64,000 nt of DNA from Macrosoma leucophasiata (GCA_036365455.1 JAWQUS010000030.1:14342001-14406000), one strand, 5' to 3'. Counted from the stretch's first letter, positions 22,313 to 32,665 are shown. Translations and numbers: made by a program. Notes: a model not told the origin generated them from the letters alone.

Positions 22313-22523
22313 CTAGCTTGAGCGTACACAATAGGATATATTGGTGCCTCTGTAAGCATACTCTATTAACAATCTGTTGATTTGTTCCGACGTCAGACCT
22401 GCAGCTTTCAGTTGATGGTTGGCTAAAACAGATAACGCTTTTTGCAACTCGTGCGCAGTTTTTGGTAGTTTCGGTCGATCGCCTTTGTGGGGGGTAGCTG
22501 GCATTGGTAGCTCTGGGATCATT
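22313..22523 (-). CDS. exon of an unknown protein, terminal or first coding
   Basis: The 69-codon frame (ATG at 22522) follows a good 3' splice site: TTTCTTTTCCAG ends at 22524. The peptide has a proline-rich start, then KLPKTAHELQKALSVLANHQ and LTSEQINRLLIEYAYRGTN, a two-helix pattern, and stops 9 residues later. Similar peptides in the neighbouring units show that protein-coding sequence, not random DNA, was duplicated. I do not recognise the family. Upstream exons were not found in the next kilobase; a candidate first exon at 30470 is far away and unproven. Confidence 0.45.
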
Positions 22524-23059
22524 CTGGAAAAGAAATATTTATCTTAGAATATGATGAGAAAAAACTAACGTTAGCTATACTTATATCACATTCTTTAAAT
22601 TCTTCACAAATGCTGTGCTAATAGGTATAATGAAATTGATGGGTTTGTTAATTTGAAAACACTTATGTCTGGAACTATGAATTTTAAGAAGAATTGTATG
22701 TTAGTTACATTAATGAGAAAGGTTTGAGGCTAACATTACGTTTTAATATCTTCTTCTAAGTAAAGAGAGATGGCGATTTTACTGGACACAATTTCGGCGC
22801 ATAGAACATCTATAATTAATATGTAAGAGAGTGTTATCCAACGAAGTTTTAACCATGGTAGAATGGGTTGCCCCCAGATTGTCATAACGTATTTATAGCA
22901 AAACTGTCATAATGGGTGTGGAAGTCATTCTTCGCATTGCCCAAACTCCGGAAGTGCGATTGAGGATCTTCCCTTTACTGGCCGCCAGTAACATGGAACA
23001 AAACATAATCGGTGAATCGTGGGTTCGTTTGCATCTGAGCTTGAATGGCTGCATTTTTG

Positions 23060-23252
23060 ACAAACCAAATGATTCAGCGGTGGGGCTCACGGGTTCGATC
23101 TCCGTACCAGATCAAATATTTATATGGCCTTTGTATATGTCATGGGTTTCAGGGTTTATATGTTTATATTATATGTTGTGTATATGAACAACAGCACCCA
23201 CTACATAAGTTTAAAGTTAGTGTGGAGCTGTGAGTGTGAGCATATATTTTTA
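23060..23252 (+). repeat. SINE family C copy
   Basis: GATTCAGCGGTGGGGCTCAC and GGGTTCGATCTCCGTACCAG form a degraded tRNA head. The family C body follows (CAACAGCACCCACTAC, GTGGAGCTGTGAGTGTGAGC). It ends directly against the palindrome at 23258. Confidence 0.6.
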
Positions 23253-23257
23253 TTTAC

Positions 23258-23303
23258 CATACCGGTGGATATTCCACTCCTTCGTGGAATATCCACCGGT
23301 ATG
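23258..23303. repeat. perfect 20-bp palindrome, 6-nt loop
   Basis: CATACCGGTGGATATTCCAC at 23258-23277 is followed by TCCTTC and the exact reverse complement at 23284-23303. It abuts the 3' end of a SINE. Confidence 0.9.
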
Positions 23304-23524
23304 AATATTGATTAATCTAAATATTACTTCTTAAGTTTGATTATTTGTGTTAAAATACATGCCATTTCATATCAGCTTAAATCAAGGCAAATTTCAAAAT
23401 TTGTAGTAAGTACTTAATTTAAAATTCATTATAAAATGGTCGACATAAACTCATTTCGGAAATAAATGGCGAGCCAATTACTGTCAATGAAAATATCCGA
23501 CGAACAATCGGATATTTAATAATA

Positions 23525-23655
23525 ATAAAAAAAAATAAAAATAGTTTATTTCTTTAACATGTATACAGCATGACTAATACAGTGGCCAGAACCAACCCAG
23601 TAAGCATGAATAATAGCTTGTGGTGGGTGGCTCTGCTCTTCCCGTTACATTATAC
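23525..23655 (-). repeat. probable LINE 3' tail, reversed
   Basis: An A-rich start, then AGTTTATTTCTTTAACATGT and TAGCTTGTGGTGGGTGGC, looks like the reverse of a retroposon 3' UTR with its own polyadenylation region. It has no second copy in the window. Confidence 0.35.
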
Positions 23656-23796
23656 AATTTAAGTTAAGAATAGTAGTAGGCTTCAGATGTAAATACACTA
23701 TTTATCTGCTAAGATATATAACAATAGAAAAAAGCAAAAGAAGTACTAACCAGAACATTAGATATTAAACTTACTGATAACCTAAAGTTTAACAAG

Positions 23797-23797
<1 letters not shown>

Positions 23798-23875
<78 letters not shown>
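23798..23875 (+). repeat. (TG)39 microsatellite
   Basis: An uninterrupted TG dinucleotide tract of 78 bp. Confidence 0.95.
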
Positions 23876-23876
<1 letters not shown>

Positions 23877-24231
23877 TATGTACTTTAATATCCACTCTTG
23901 AATAATAAATCCTGTTTCGTTATATCCCAGAGTTTCAAGTTCTTTGACTAATATTCGTTAATCATTGTACTGCAGATTATATATATTAAATTTATCAATA
24001 AGCTTATTAAAGAGATAAGCCGAATGGGCTTGAAACTGCCGCCTGGCCAAAAGAGTTCTACAGAAGGGTGTTGGTGCAACTTTACATCTTCGTCTGCCTG
24101 TATAAGAACTGGGTGTGTGAGGTAATTTAAAGAATTGTTAGTTGCATTTAGCATCGGCGTATTTATTCAGGTTGGTAATTGTAATTATACTTAATAGACA
24201 ATTATTATTAATGATAAGTACAAGAAATAAG

Positions 24232-24370
24232 TAGTGTCTTTTTTAGGTTCCGTAACCTACAAGGATAAGACCTTTAGACATATACATAAACCACGCATTT
24301 TGACTAAGGTGTAAAGTTTCTGAAGTCAGGCTTGTAAAATTGGAAACTTGGCTCTACCTGAAATCTAATT
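24232..24370 (+). repeat. repeat family I fragment
   Basis: TTTTTTAGGTTCCGTAACCT and the following segment resemble the 5' parts of the copies at 10570 and 31168. Confidence 0.35.
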
Positions 24371-24852
24371 ACTTTTTATCAGTGCGAACCATATGGTCTC
24401 GTCTTGGAAACATTTAACATGAACATATTTTTGAAATGAGAGAGAGGGATGAGATTACATTAAAGAAATTATATCCAATTATGTTTACCCCGTAAAGGAC
24501 TCGGCGTGAAGATACATATCTTATCAGATTCACCCTCGTATTGTTAACAATACATATATATAATTTCCTAACCAACAAAACCGGGCCCAATTAAATATAT
24601 TGTCATTTCTGAAGCCCAACCATAATGTTCCTAAGCCTATTCCCCGCTGTAATCGAATGAAAAAGTTGGAATCGGTTTTCAGTTAGTTGCTGGCTTACTA
24701 GGGATCGAGATAGAATCGAGTTATCGAGTTACGGCAAGGCTGCGACTTCTAATTCTATTTGAAGCCTACTAACTATCTCATTTCGAATCTCTCTAAACAT
24801 GATATTCGCAATTACGGTTGGGGATATTTAATAAAATGTTATTTAATATTAA

Positions 24853-25090
24853 TGACGACCCGGTTAGTCCAGCGGTGTGAGATGACCGTTTGATTCGAAG
24901 GGTCGCGGGTGTCGAACCCGCGACCCTTCGAATCAAACGGTCATCTCACACCCCGCACCGGGACAAATATTTGTATGGCCTACAGATATTTGTTTCGGGT
25001 CTGGGTGTTTGTGTATGTGTTGTATGTGTACAACGGTACCCACGACACAGGTTTATACCTACTGTGGGGCTGTGAGTGTAAGCGTATTTT
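24853..25090 (+). repeat. SINE family C with an inverted head duplication
   Basis: The head GACGACCCGGTTAGTCCAGC is normal up to the B-box at 24910. It is then followed by its own reverse complement (24916-24952) before the usual body resumes at CCGCACCGGGACAAATATTT. The rest (GGTCTGGGTGTTTGTGTATG, GGGGCTGTGAGTGTAAGCG) is standard. Confidence 0.75.
24874..24952. repeat. perfect 37-bp palindrome in a SINE head
   Basis: The arms 24874-24910 and 24916-24952 are exact reverse complements around the loop GTCGA. The left arm starts GGTGTGAGATGACCGTTTGA. Confidence 0.9.
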
Positions 25091-25606
25091 ATTTATTTAA
25101 TATTATTTTGTTTATTTTGTTGCTGTCCCGTGGGGCAGACCCTAAAAAAATTCAAAAGGTCGCTACAATCTTATATTGCTGGCTTGACTCCTTATCGTCT
25201 GAAGTTTGGATATGAGCTTTTTTTGGGCTAATTGTACACCCTCTCAAAATATCTGACACGTCCTTGATGCTTCATGTTGATGCCGTTCCTTTTTTGAATT
25301 TTTTTTTTTTTTTCAAAACATAGATGACAAATTATTTAGGAATATCAAATACTCGAAAAATATGTTATGTGAATTTAATCAAAGCTCCCATCCAAAATTC
25401 TGAAGATTAAGATGTGCGGTAATGTCGTGTTAAAAATTTGGTGGAGCGCTCGAATAAATACTTCCCCCTCCTGGGTTCCCTACATGTACCAAAAGCCCAG
25501 AATACTGGCATAAAAACAGTCATTCATATGACATTCGCTTTTAGGGATGCGGCAAAATTTTGTATTGAAAAACGTAACTGTCTGTCTGTGATCTTTTTTG
25601 CTATAT

Positions 25607-25715
25607 GACGCCAAGTCCCTCACGGGGTAGGCAGAAAGTGTGGAGCGCCAGACACCTCCCGTGCTTCTTCTACATTCATCATTCTCTTCATACATGCACG
25701 CCAATGCCTAAGATT
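25607..25715 (+). repeat. interspersed repeat family E
   Basis: It runs from GACGCCAAGTCCCTCACGGG through GTGTGGAGCGCCAGAC to CTTCATACATGCACGCCAAT. Confidence 0.6.
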
Positions 25716-26282
25716 TTTTTTTTCATTTTTACACCGATACTTTCATTCACACAATGAAAGAAGTTTCTTACATCTTCATTACATACGCGAACTTTTTACA
25801 TTTTTACTGTTGCGTGCAATGGGGACTAAATAATCACTAACTGTCACCATGGACCACATGCTTGTTTACTTCTTTACTTCGATAACAGCCGCTGATCGTT
25901 AAACTAAAATGCTGAACAGACCAGTAATAATCTGCGGTCAAGTGATTCACACACTATTATGAAATATTGACATAGTTATCTAAAGGTTCAGGTCAATCGG
26001 CTTCATAATCGATTGATACATAGTCATTGCTTATCACGTACAATATACACGGGTTTTATATCCATAATAAACAATCTGATCTGAATTAGATCGACACGAA
26101 CTGCGATAAAGGAAAGTGTTTTGCATCTCCTGATCCAAGATGAATGCGTAAAAAAAACTGATTTTTATGACACTTTTTACAATTATTTTGCTTTAGTATA
26201 ATAATATGATGGAACATAAAGTGAAATAAACCAAAAATCCCAAATCGTAAAGAGGAAACACTTTTTGAATATTCAATCCTTA
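25716..26282. other. spacer, no gene seen
   Basis: There is no supportable feature here. Confidence 0.35.
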
Positions 26283-26303
26283 AGGTTAGGTTAGGTTAGG
26301 TTG
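26283..26303 (+). repeat. short interstitial TTAGG run
   Basis: Four GGTTA units in a row form AGGTTAGGTTAGGTTAGGTT. TTAGG is the ancestral insect telomere repeat. The run is short enough to be chance or a break-repair scar. Confidence 0.6.
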
Positions 26304-26578
26304 AAAAATAGGCATATGCATTCCAGGCGGATGAAGTCGAGAGAAATTCTAGCTGTTTTATAAAACGGTATGTTTGCTAGCTGAAAAAGTTATGTCAAGA
26401 CGTCCCGAAGGTTGGTTTCAGATCAGCGATTTATATAGTAAAAGTTGGTTTTTCGAAGAATCTGGGAAAAAGTCCGTATCTACGAATAATAATGTCAGAA
26501 CTAGCTCATCACTACCGGTTCGTGAAAACACGCCGGAAGAAGTCCGTGTTCCGATGGTTACAAGTTAAGGTGTTACAC

Positions 26579-26602
26579 GGTGTGTGTGTGTGTGTGTGTG
26601 TG
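26579..26602 (+). repeat. (GT)n microsatellite, short
   Basis: An interrupted-free GTGTGTG tract of about 22 bp after TTACACG. Confidence 0.8.
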
Positions 26603-26646
26603 GAGGTAGTCACAAGGAGCTGCGCAGAAAACGAATTTATGGTAGA

Positions 26647-26931
26647 CTAGCTGTGGCTGCGACTTCGTTCGCGTGATAATTTATGATTTTTCAGTATTTA
26701 CCCGACGAAGTCGTGGGTTACTCATTACATAAGCTATCTGCCAGTGAAAATCCCGTCAAAATCGGTCCTGCCGTTCCCGAGATTAGCGGGAACAAACAGA
26801 CAGACAAACAGACAAAAATTTTAAAAAAAAATGTTTTGTGTATATTTATTATGTATACATACATATGCATTTAGTAAAAAGCGGTTATTTTTATATTACA
26901 AACAGACACTCCAATTTTATTTATTTGTACC
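26647..26931 (-). repeat. CTAG-end Helitron-type repeat, long family
   Basis: The plus strand begins CTAGCTGTGGCTGCGACTTC and soon carries the inverted partner CCGACGAAGTCGTGGG. It then shows CCAGTGAAAATCCCGTCAAA and ends ACTCCAATTTTATTTATTTG. The same layout is seen at 33911 and 62944. The frame at 26683-26874 is a shadow. Confidence 0.65.
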
Positions 26932-26932
26932 A

Positions 26933-26983
26933 CTTTCATCAGGTCAAGATTGAAATTCACTTTCAATCTTGACCTGATGAAAG
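26933..26983. repeat. perfect 23-bp palindrome, 5-nt loop
   Basis: The arm CTTTCATCAGGTCAAGATTG plus AAA is mirrored exactly after TTCAC. It directly abuts the right end of the Helitron-type repeat. Confidence 0.9.
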
Positions 26984-27068
26984 CGGATAACCTCCACATT
27001 TCCCTCATAATGTATCTTCCTCATCTGTGTAATCGTGGCGAGCTAAGCAAAACGCAGACAACTTCACT

Positions 27069-27213
27069 CATGGTGAGATTCACAGACCGCACTACGACTT
27101 TACTTTGAGCAAAGTATGCTTAGAACTGTCAGAAATGTATGGGTTTTGACAGTTCGAAGCGTACTTTGCTCAAAGTAAAGTCGTAGTGCGGTCTGTGAAA
27201 CTCGCCCTCAGTG
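27069..27213. repeat. hairpin MITE, family F copy 4
   Basis: This is the best-preserved palindrome of the family. GGTGAGATTCACAGACCGCA is mirrored by TGCGGTCTGTGAAACTCGCC, with inner arms around AGCAAAGTATGCTTAGAACT. CTCA occurs next to both ends and may be the target duplication. Confidence 0.75.
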
Positions 27214-27763
27214 GCATTTAAGTTTTGCGCGAAGGTAGTGCGTATGTAAGCGCGTATGCCGAACGATCGAATACGCGCAGAAAAAAACGCTAGTCCGAAA
27301 CTGTTCTAAAGTGAAACCGACAGATGCGCTAGATGCGTCACATCCCAATGCGTACCGGCTGTCCCGTTTTTTTATTTGTCTATCCCAACAATGTTGCTGG
27401 ACATGTTTCGCTCGGTATGTTTCGCAAGTTTAAAATGACTAAAACATTTGTGTTCAATTATATTTATTGGCAAATCAGAGCAAGATCAAATTCATCTATT
27501 AACAGTGTAGAGCAGCTACAAAAATGAAGCAAAAGTATGGATTCTCGTCGAGGTACCACGTGACTTACTGGTGACGTCAAGCAATTCTTTAAGTTTTCTA
27601 TAGCGTCTACGATTGCAATTAGTCAACTACTTTGCGTAAGATATTGCGGTCACGTTAACCTCCACGTCCAAAATTTAGTACCTGCTTCATTTCGCAATGA
27701 ACTATGGTTATATAACGATTTTGGTTTATTATGGACGGAATAAATGCTAATTCTATAAAAGTA
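27214..27763. other. spacer with a small unassigned open frame
   Basis: A 64-codon frame at 27333-27527 (+) starting MRHIPMRTGCPVFLFVYP looks protein-like in composition. I cannot place it, and no splice or polyadenylation context supports it. Confidence 0.3.
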
Positions 27764-27764
27764 C

Positions 27765-28014
27765 TAGCTGACCCGGCAAACTTAGTATTGCCTCAAAATG
27801 AAATAATGTGTCAAAGGTTTGACAGATACGGACTATGTGTATGGGAAAATTAAATTTTCCGTCAATTTATTCATATTTTATTACCTTTTAAACCTTCCCT
27901 GGGCTTCCAGAAATTATTCAAAACCAAAATTAGCCAAATCAGTCCAGCCGTTCTCGAGTTTTAGCGAGACTAACGAACAGCAATTGATTTTTATATATAT
28001 ACATGGATTTTATT
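27765..28014 (-). repeat. CTAG-end repeat, CTAGCTGACCCGGCAAAC type
   Basis: The plus strand begins CTAGCTGACCCGGCAAACTT, includes CCAGCCGTTCTCGAGTTTTA and ends ATTTTTATATATATACATGG. A CTAG terminus followed by a conserved CAAAATTAGCCAAATCAGTC core suggests a Helitron-like non-autonomous element. There is no hairpin as clear as in the other family. Confidence 0.5.
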
Positions 28015-28023
28015 GAATGTATT

Positions 28024-28150
28024 ACTAGTAATTGGTGTTCACGTCGGGACGTAACGACTCCACCGTCCATAAGTGGAGGAGAATTCTTCCGGTGTGCAGT
28101 GCAGTCAGTGAACCGAACAATGTTAGCCAAACGATTTCAACAGGGCAATA
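28024..28150 (+). repeat. repeat family M, copy 2
   Basis: CACGTCGGGACGTAACGACT, CCACCGTCCATAAGTGGAGG and CAGTCAGTGAACCGAACAAT match the copies at 4515 and 29421. Confidence 0.55.
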
Positions 28151-28224
28151 GTAAATACAACAACGCGAGGTCGGTAACTTAACAGCATCCCACTGCTACT
28201 ACAGTCCGCCTGGCAAGTGTGGGG

Positions 28225-28682
28225 ATTATGGCATACTACTAACTAATCAGCCTATAGCCGTCCACTGCTGGACGTAAGCCTCTCCTTGAGCACGCCAACT
28301 ACCCTGATCCTGAGCAGCTCGCATCCAACCGACTCCAGCCACTTTTCTTATGTCGTCACTCCAACGCGCAACAGGTCGTCCTACACTACGTTTACCTAGA
28401 CGTGGTGACCATTCAAGCACAAGTCTGCTCCAGCGGCTATCAGCCCTTCTACAGACGTGACCGGCCCATTGCCACTTCAACTTACTTATCCTGCGAGCTA
28501 CGTCGGTCACTTTAGTTCTTTGACGGATAACCTCATTTCGTATTTTATCCGCCAAAGAGACACCCAGCATAGCTCGTTCCATCGCTCGTTGTGCGACGTT
28601 GAACTTATGGACCAGTCTCGCAGTCAGAGTCCACGTCTCGGCTCCGTATGTTAACACGGGTAGGATACACTGGTTGAATTTC
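28225..28682 (-). pseudogene. RTE-type LINE reverse-transcriptase C-terminus
   Basis: The minus-strand frame, open from about 28680 to a stop at 28247, reads FNQCILPVLTYGAETWTLT, then QRAMERAMLGVSL, KLKWQWAGHVCRR, GKRSVGRPVARWSDD and GEAYVQQW. This is the usual C-terminal region of insect RTE-like endonuclease/reverse-transcriptase elements, after the polymerase core. A stop lies just upstream and everything 5' is missing, so it is a 5'-truncated copy. The plus-strand frame over it is a shadow. Confidence 0.85.
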
Positions 28683-28687
28683 TACAC

Positions 28688-28800
28688 TGGTTTTTACACT
28701 GGTTCTTCAAAATGGTCGAGGAGAGCAATGGCTGCCACATGCGTCATACTCGTGAACGGGTGCTGATTGTGGGGACTGGTCTGTTGTGATTTGCGGGTGT
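28688..28800 (+). repeat. repeat family L, copy 2
   Basis: GAGCAATGGCTGCCACATGC and GGTGCTGATTGTGGGGACTG match the reverse complement of 18405-18505. It directly adjoins the truncation point of the RTE LINE. Confidence 0.55.
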
Positions 28801-29420
28801 TATATTCTATCACGATATTAAGCTGTTGATGGGTATTTGCGTATGTGTTTATATGCAAATATTTATATGCCATGGACGTTCACATTATCTTCATCATTCT
28901 ATGTAATAATATTTGTATTAAATCTAAGGTTTTGACAAAAGAGCAACACGCTGAGTTCGTTGGGTAGCGGAGTTCTTCTCAATAGTGCCTGCACTTGGAA
29001 CTCGCTAAGTGAATGACTATGATTATGACGAACAGATTTTTCTTTTTCTTCTATGAAGTAATTGAAAAATATGATGATTCACGTATCGGTTAAATATTAT
29101 TATTAAATTGGTATTTATTAATACCTATTGGATTATTATTATAAGTCATTCTCTCTAGGTAGCTTATAACCCGACAATGCAAAAGTGTCCTTGTAGTAGA
29201 CCAATTTGAAATAAATGATTTGAAGTTTTAATTTTGAATTTTGAATGCCTTTGTTTTTAAACTTTGTGGGATTATGGCATATTTAGGCTTAATGAAGCTC
29301 AATACTGTTGTGGGTAACTTCGTGGGAGATTTTGCCCAATAGTGGTCTGTTCGTCTTCTTTCTTTGTAGGTCTTTCGGTTTAAGTGACGATACTAGTAAT
29401 ACTACAGGATAAGCCTATGT
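28801..29420. other. AT-rich spacer, no gene seen
   Basis: I see no supportable feature. Confidence 0.35.
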
Positions 29421-29625
29421 CAGCTGGCGTCGGATGTGATGATCCCACCATCCACTAGCGGAAGAATTTTCTTCTGTTGGGAGATAGTTCTTCCACTAGT
29501 ACAGTCAGTAAATCGAATAATGGCGGTCAAACCAATGATGCAAGATGGACAGCAGTATCCTGCGACCTGGTCCAGCAGTGGACATCTTTCGGCTGATATG
29601 ATGATGATGAAGCCGGTTTATCAAT
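29421..29625 (+). repeat. repeat family M joined to an RTE LINE 3' end
   Basis: 29421-29545 is family M (GCTGGCGTCGGATGTGATGA, CCATCCACTAGCGGAAGAAT). It is followed by GGTCCAGCAGTGGACATCTT and TCGGCTGATATGATGATGAT. That is the codon stretch for the RTE C-terminus (QQWTSFG-stop) with a GAT-repeat tail. Confidence 0.6.
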
Positions 29626-29756
29626 GATATACTAATCGAATACAGAGAGTGAAGCATAGTATACAACGTAGGCCATGTGCATTATACCTATTAGAGAGGT
29701 AGCGACTTGACCACTTGAGCATTTACGCGGTGGTAATAAAAATGTATTTATGTATG

Positions 29757-29853
29757 TATGTATCTCCACGCCAGGTCCCTTACGGGGTAGGCAGAAAGGG
29801 TGGAGCGCCAGATATCATTATCTTCATACATGTACACCGATTCCTAAGTTAAT
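29757..29853 (+). repeat. interspersed repeat family E
   Basis: CGCCAGGTCCCTTACGGGGT, GGGTGGAGCGCCAGATAT and ATACATGTACACCGATTCCT follow a short (GTAT)n run. Confidence 0.55.
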
Positions 29854-30469
29854 AAAAAGAATTCTTTGATTGATTTTGATTATCAAATTGTTTAATATGA
29901 TAATGTGAACATTAATATATTTTTCATTAGGTAGGTATATGCCTAGAAAGGAGTATCCCTGTGTCAATTGAATTCCTTTTCTTTTTACCTACTTACATTC
30001 CTAGTAAGTAACGAGCTTTAGTGATAATGTGAAAAAAAAACAACAATACAAAACATACTATTAGCTCTCACTTTAACACACATCCTTTAATGTCAATGTG
30101 CAAAACTAAGGCCTAACCTGAGCAATTTAATCTAGTGCTAGATATTGCATCCCAAATTTATAAATAGGTACATATTTCATAAATAAGGTTTGGTTACGGT
30201 CAATCCTAAATATTATAAGAATAAAATTATCTAACTAATATCTGACACAAAAAAATAAGTAAATGTAGTTCATAACTTCACCAATTCCTAAACTTTTTCA
30301 ACATAACCTCAAAAACACGCGAATCAAAAGCAATAACATTGAGAAATTCTTTTGAATCGAATTGCAAAACGAAAAAGAATCGGTGAAATTCGCAGCTCAC
30401 AAAGAAACCTGCCAAGACGCGCGTCCTGTTTGAACGATCGTCCAAAAAAGCGATGAAAAAGGAACTCAC

Positions 30470-30614
30470 CTTGCTGCCCCTCCCAGCAATATCTTGCAAA
30501 CCTTACAATCGCACCTTCTGTGGTGGGATAAAAAAATACTACACTACACTCCCGAGCTATTAATCGTGCAGGAACTGTCGACGAAATGCCCGAGAAACAA
30601 CGACCGGCGCTCAT
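30470..30614 (-). CDS. possible first exon with a strong 5' splice donor
   Basis: On the minus strand an ATG at 30614 opens 48 codons (MSAGRCFSGISSTVPARLIA onward). They reach GGGCAGCAAG followed by GTGAGT, an excellent donor, at 30469. The frame runs on past the donor for another 48 codons, which weakens the case for splicing. The sequence is GC-richer than its surroundings. No acceptor or second exon was identified and the product is unknown. Confidence 0.3.
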
Positions 30615-30619
30615 TCACG

Positions 30620-31036
30620 GTTGTTTTTTTATAAACATAACAAAATAGTTTTCATTCGAATGTAAACTTTACGTGTGAAGCATTGAAACTATTTTTACAT
30701 GATGTGAATTGATAGGGGTTGCATCTGGGAGCCGTCTGGCAGTGTTTGTGTGATTTACCCCAACATGTGGTGTAGTGGGGGCCGAATGCGATCGGAACTT
30801 GAAGGGACACGCGCGTATACTTCAATTAATGTTGCCTCGATTGAATAACGAATGAAATAGTTGACAGATACTAAGCTCGTATGGAACTAAATTTTAACTC
30901 AATAACTTTATTATTTTTACTTAAAAGAATATCTTTTTATACACGTTGGTGGTAAAACAGATGGTGTACAGGCAAAATGTAGCAAGGAGATAAGGAGAAT
31001 AAAGGTATCGTTTTGAAAATAAGGACAGTTATCTTA
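30620..31036. other. spacer upstream of the candidate exon
   Basis: No TATA box or other clear promoter signal was recognised. Confidence 0.3.
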
Positions 31037-31167
31037 ATTGTTTAATCTTAATAAGATGGTGGCAAACAATTAGGCAGTTCACATTGATGGTAAACTAAGT
31101 GTATTCTGCAGCCTATAAAGATATTTACAGTCGTATAGAATATGCATCAAAATCTCTACATTTTTAA

Positions 31168-31290
31168 GGTTCCATACCTCAAACGGAAAAAACGGAAACA
31201 TAAGTTCACTCGTGCGTCTGTTTATATGTCCGACTTATCCGTCTGTTACAGATGAGTTTCTCTGAAAGTATAAGACCGATTAAGTTAAGA
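31168..31290 (+). repeat. repeat family I fragment
   Basis: AAGGTTCCATACCTCAAACG and CACTCGTGCGTCTGTTTATA correspond to the family I start. Confidence 0.4.
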
Positions 31291-31499
31291 TTTAGCACAC
31301 AAAATAAGATTGTTGACTAATTAACTTTTATTGATTTTCTAAAAAGCATTGGATAAATAAATACTAAGCAGTGATTTAATGAAGGTAAACGAAAACAGGA
31401 TAAGACATATTTTCGTAATTGTTTATTTAATAACATGCATGATTTAAAAAAAGCTTTGGTGTTTTCTTATGAATGAAAGGTGGCAAACAAGCATGTATG

Positions 31500-31632
31500 T
31501 ATCTTCACGCCAGGTCCCTAACGGGGTAGGCAGAGAGTGTAGAGCGCCAGATATCCCGGTTCAGACAAACCTCTTGTGCCTCGTCTACCTTCATCATTCT
31601 CTTCATACATGCACGCCGATTCCTAAGACTTT
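31500..31632 (+). repeat. interspersed repeat family E, most complete copy
   Basis: CACGCCAGGTCCCTAACGGG, GAGTGTAGAGCGCCAGATAT, CTTGTGCCTCGTCTACCTTC and CTTCATACATGCACGCCGAT are all present. Confidence 0.65.
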
Positions 31633-31659
31633 TGACCCCACCATCAGACAGAACTCGAC

Positions 31660-32025
31660 CTATTTGGTCAACAAGCATGTATCGCATGGATATCAAGTGA
31701 ACGCTGCAACCCACCCATAAACAAAAAAATATTTCTTTATGTAATGGAAATGGCAAACAAGCATGCCGTTCACATTGATGTTAAGTGATGACTGCAGCCT
31801 ATAGACCCACACAAAGACCAAGGTCAAAATGCTGATGCGTTACCACTCCTGAGGCCTAAGGTGTTTTGCCTCTGTGCCAGAAATTACAGGACCGTTCATT
31901 ACCACCTGACTAGAACACGATAATGCTGAACACTACCATTTAGCGGCAAGTATATTAGGTAATGCGGTGGTGCCTACGCCCGCGAGCTCCGTCACTGGAG
32001 CTCTACCACCAGTAAAATAATATTT
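31660..32025 (-). repeat. SINE family B, a fragment then a full copy
   Basis: A short reverse fragment (AACAAGCATGTATCGCATGG) is followed by a near-complete reverse copy from GTAATGGAAATGGCAAACAA to GAGCTCTACCACCAGTAAAA. Confidence 0.7.
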
Positions 32026-32090
32026 ACGTCCTTGTTTATAACTTGCATGATTAAAAAAAGCTTTGATGATTTCTTATGAAATAAAGGTGG

Positions 32091-32460
32091 AAGCGCGCAT
32101 GGCCCAGCGGCTGGTGTAGATCGTAAGCGATCTTCTCGGTTAAGCACTACGGGCGCGGTCGGGTAGTGTGATGGGTGCCGCTAGTGGCAAATTAAATGCG
32201 CGTTTCCGTGCTTCGGAGGGCACGTTAAGACGTCGGTCCCGGTTGCTATCGATGGACAGCAGTCGTTAATCTTGTCGGAGGCCTTATGGGGCGGTTTGAA
32301 AAACATCCGACAGCGGCTTGGCCACTAACCCACCCACCTCCACCAATCCGCATTGGAGCAGCGTGGTTGGAGTAAGCTCCAGGCCTCCCCCCCCCCCCAA
32401 AAGGGGGGAGAGAGTCGTGCCCAGCAGTGGGACGTATAATGGGTTGCCATAATTATTATT
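32091..32460 (+). repeat. SINE family A with target duplication ATAAAGGTGG
   Basis: The 10-bp direct repeat ATAAAGGTGG at 32081-32090 and 32461-32470 brackets a full family A copy. The interrupted target is itself a reverse family B SINE, so this is a younger insertion. Confidence 0.8.
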
Positions 32461-32665
32461 ATAAAGGTGGTAAACAACACAAACAAGCATGCATCGCATG
32501 TATGTCAAGTGAAAGCTGCAACTCACCCATAGACACCGAAATCATTCATCAAAATAAAGACGCGTTTCCTTCTTTTTGTGTAATGAAGGTGGCAAACAAG
32601 CATACAGCTAAAATTGATGTAAAGTGATGACTGCAACCTATAGACATCTTGACAAAAACCAGAGG
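32461..32665 (-). repeat. SINE family B fragments around the family A insertion
   Basis: Two reverse pieces (GGTAAACAACACAAACAAGC near 32468; GAAGGTGGCAAACAAGCATA near 32585) continue family B sequence to the right of the family A copy. Confidence 0.55.
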
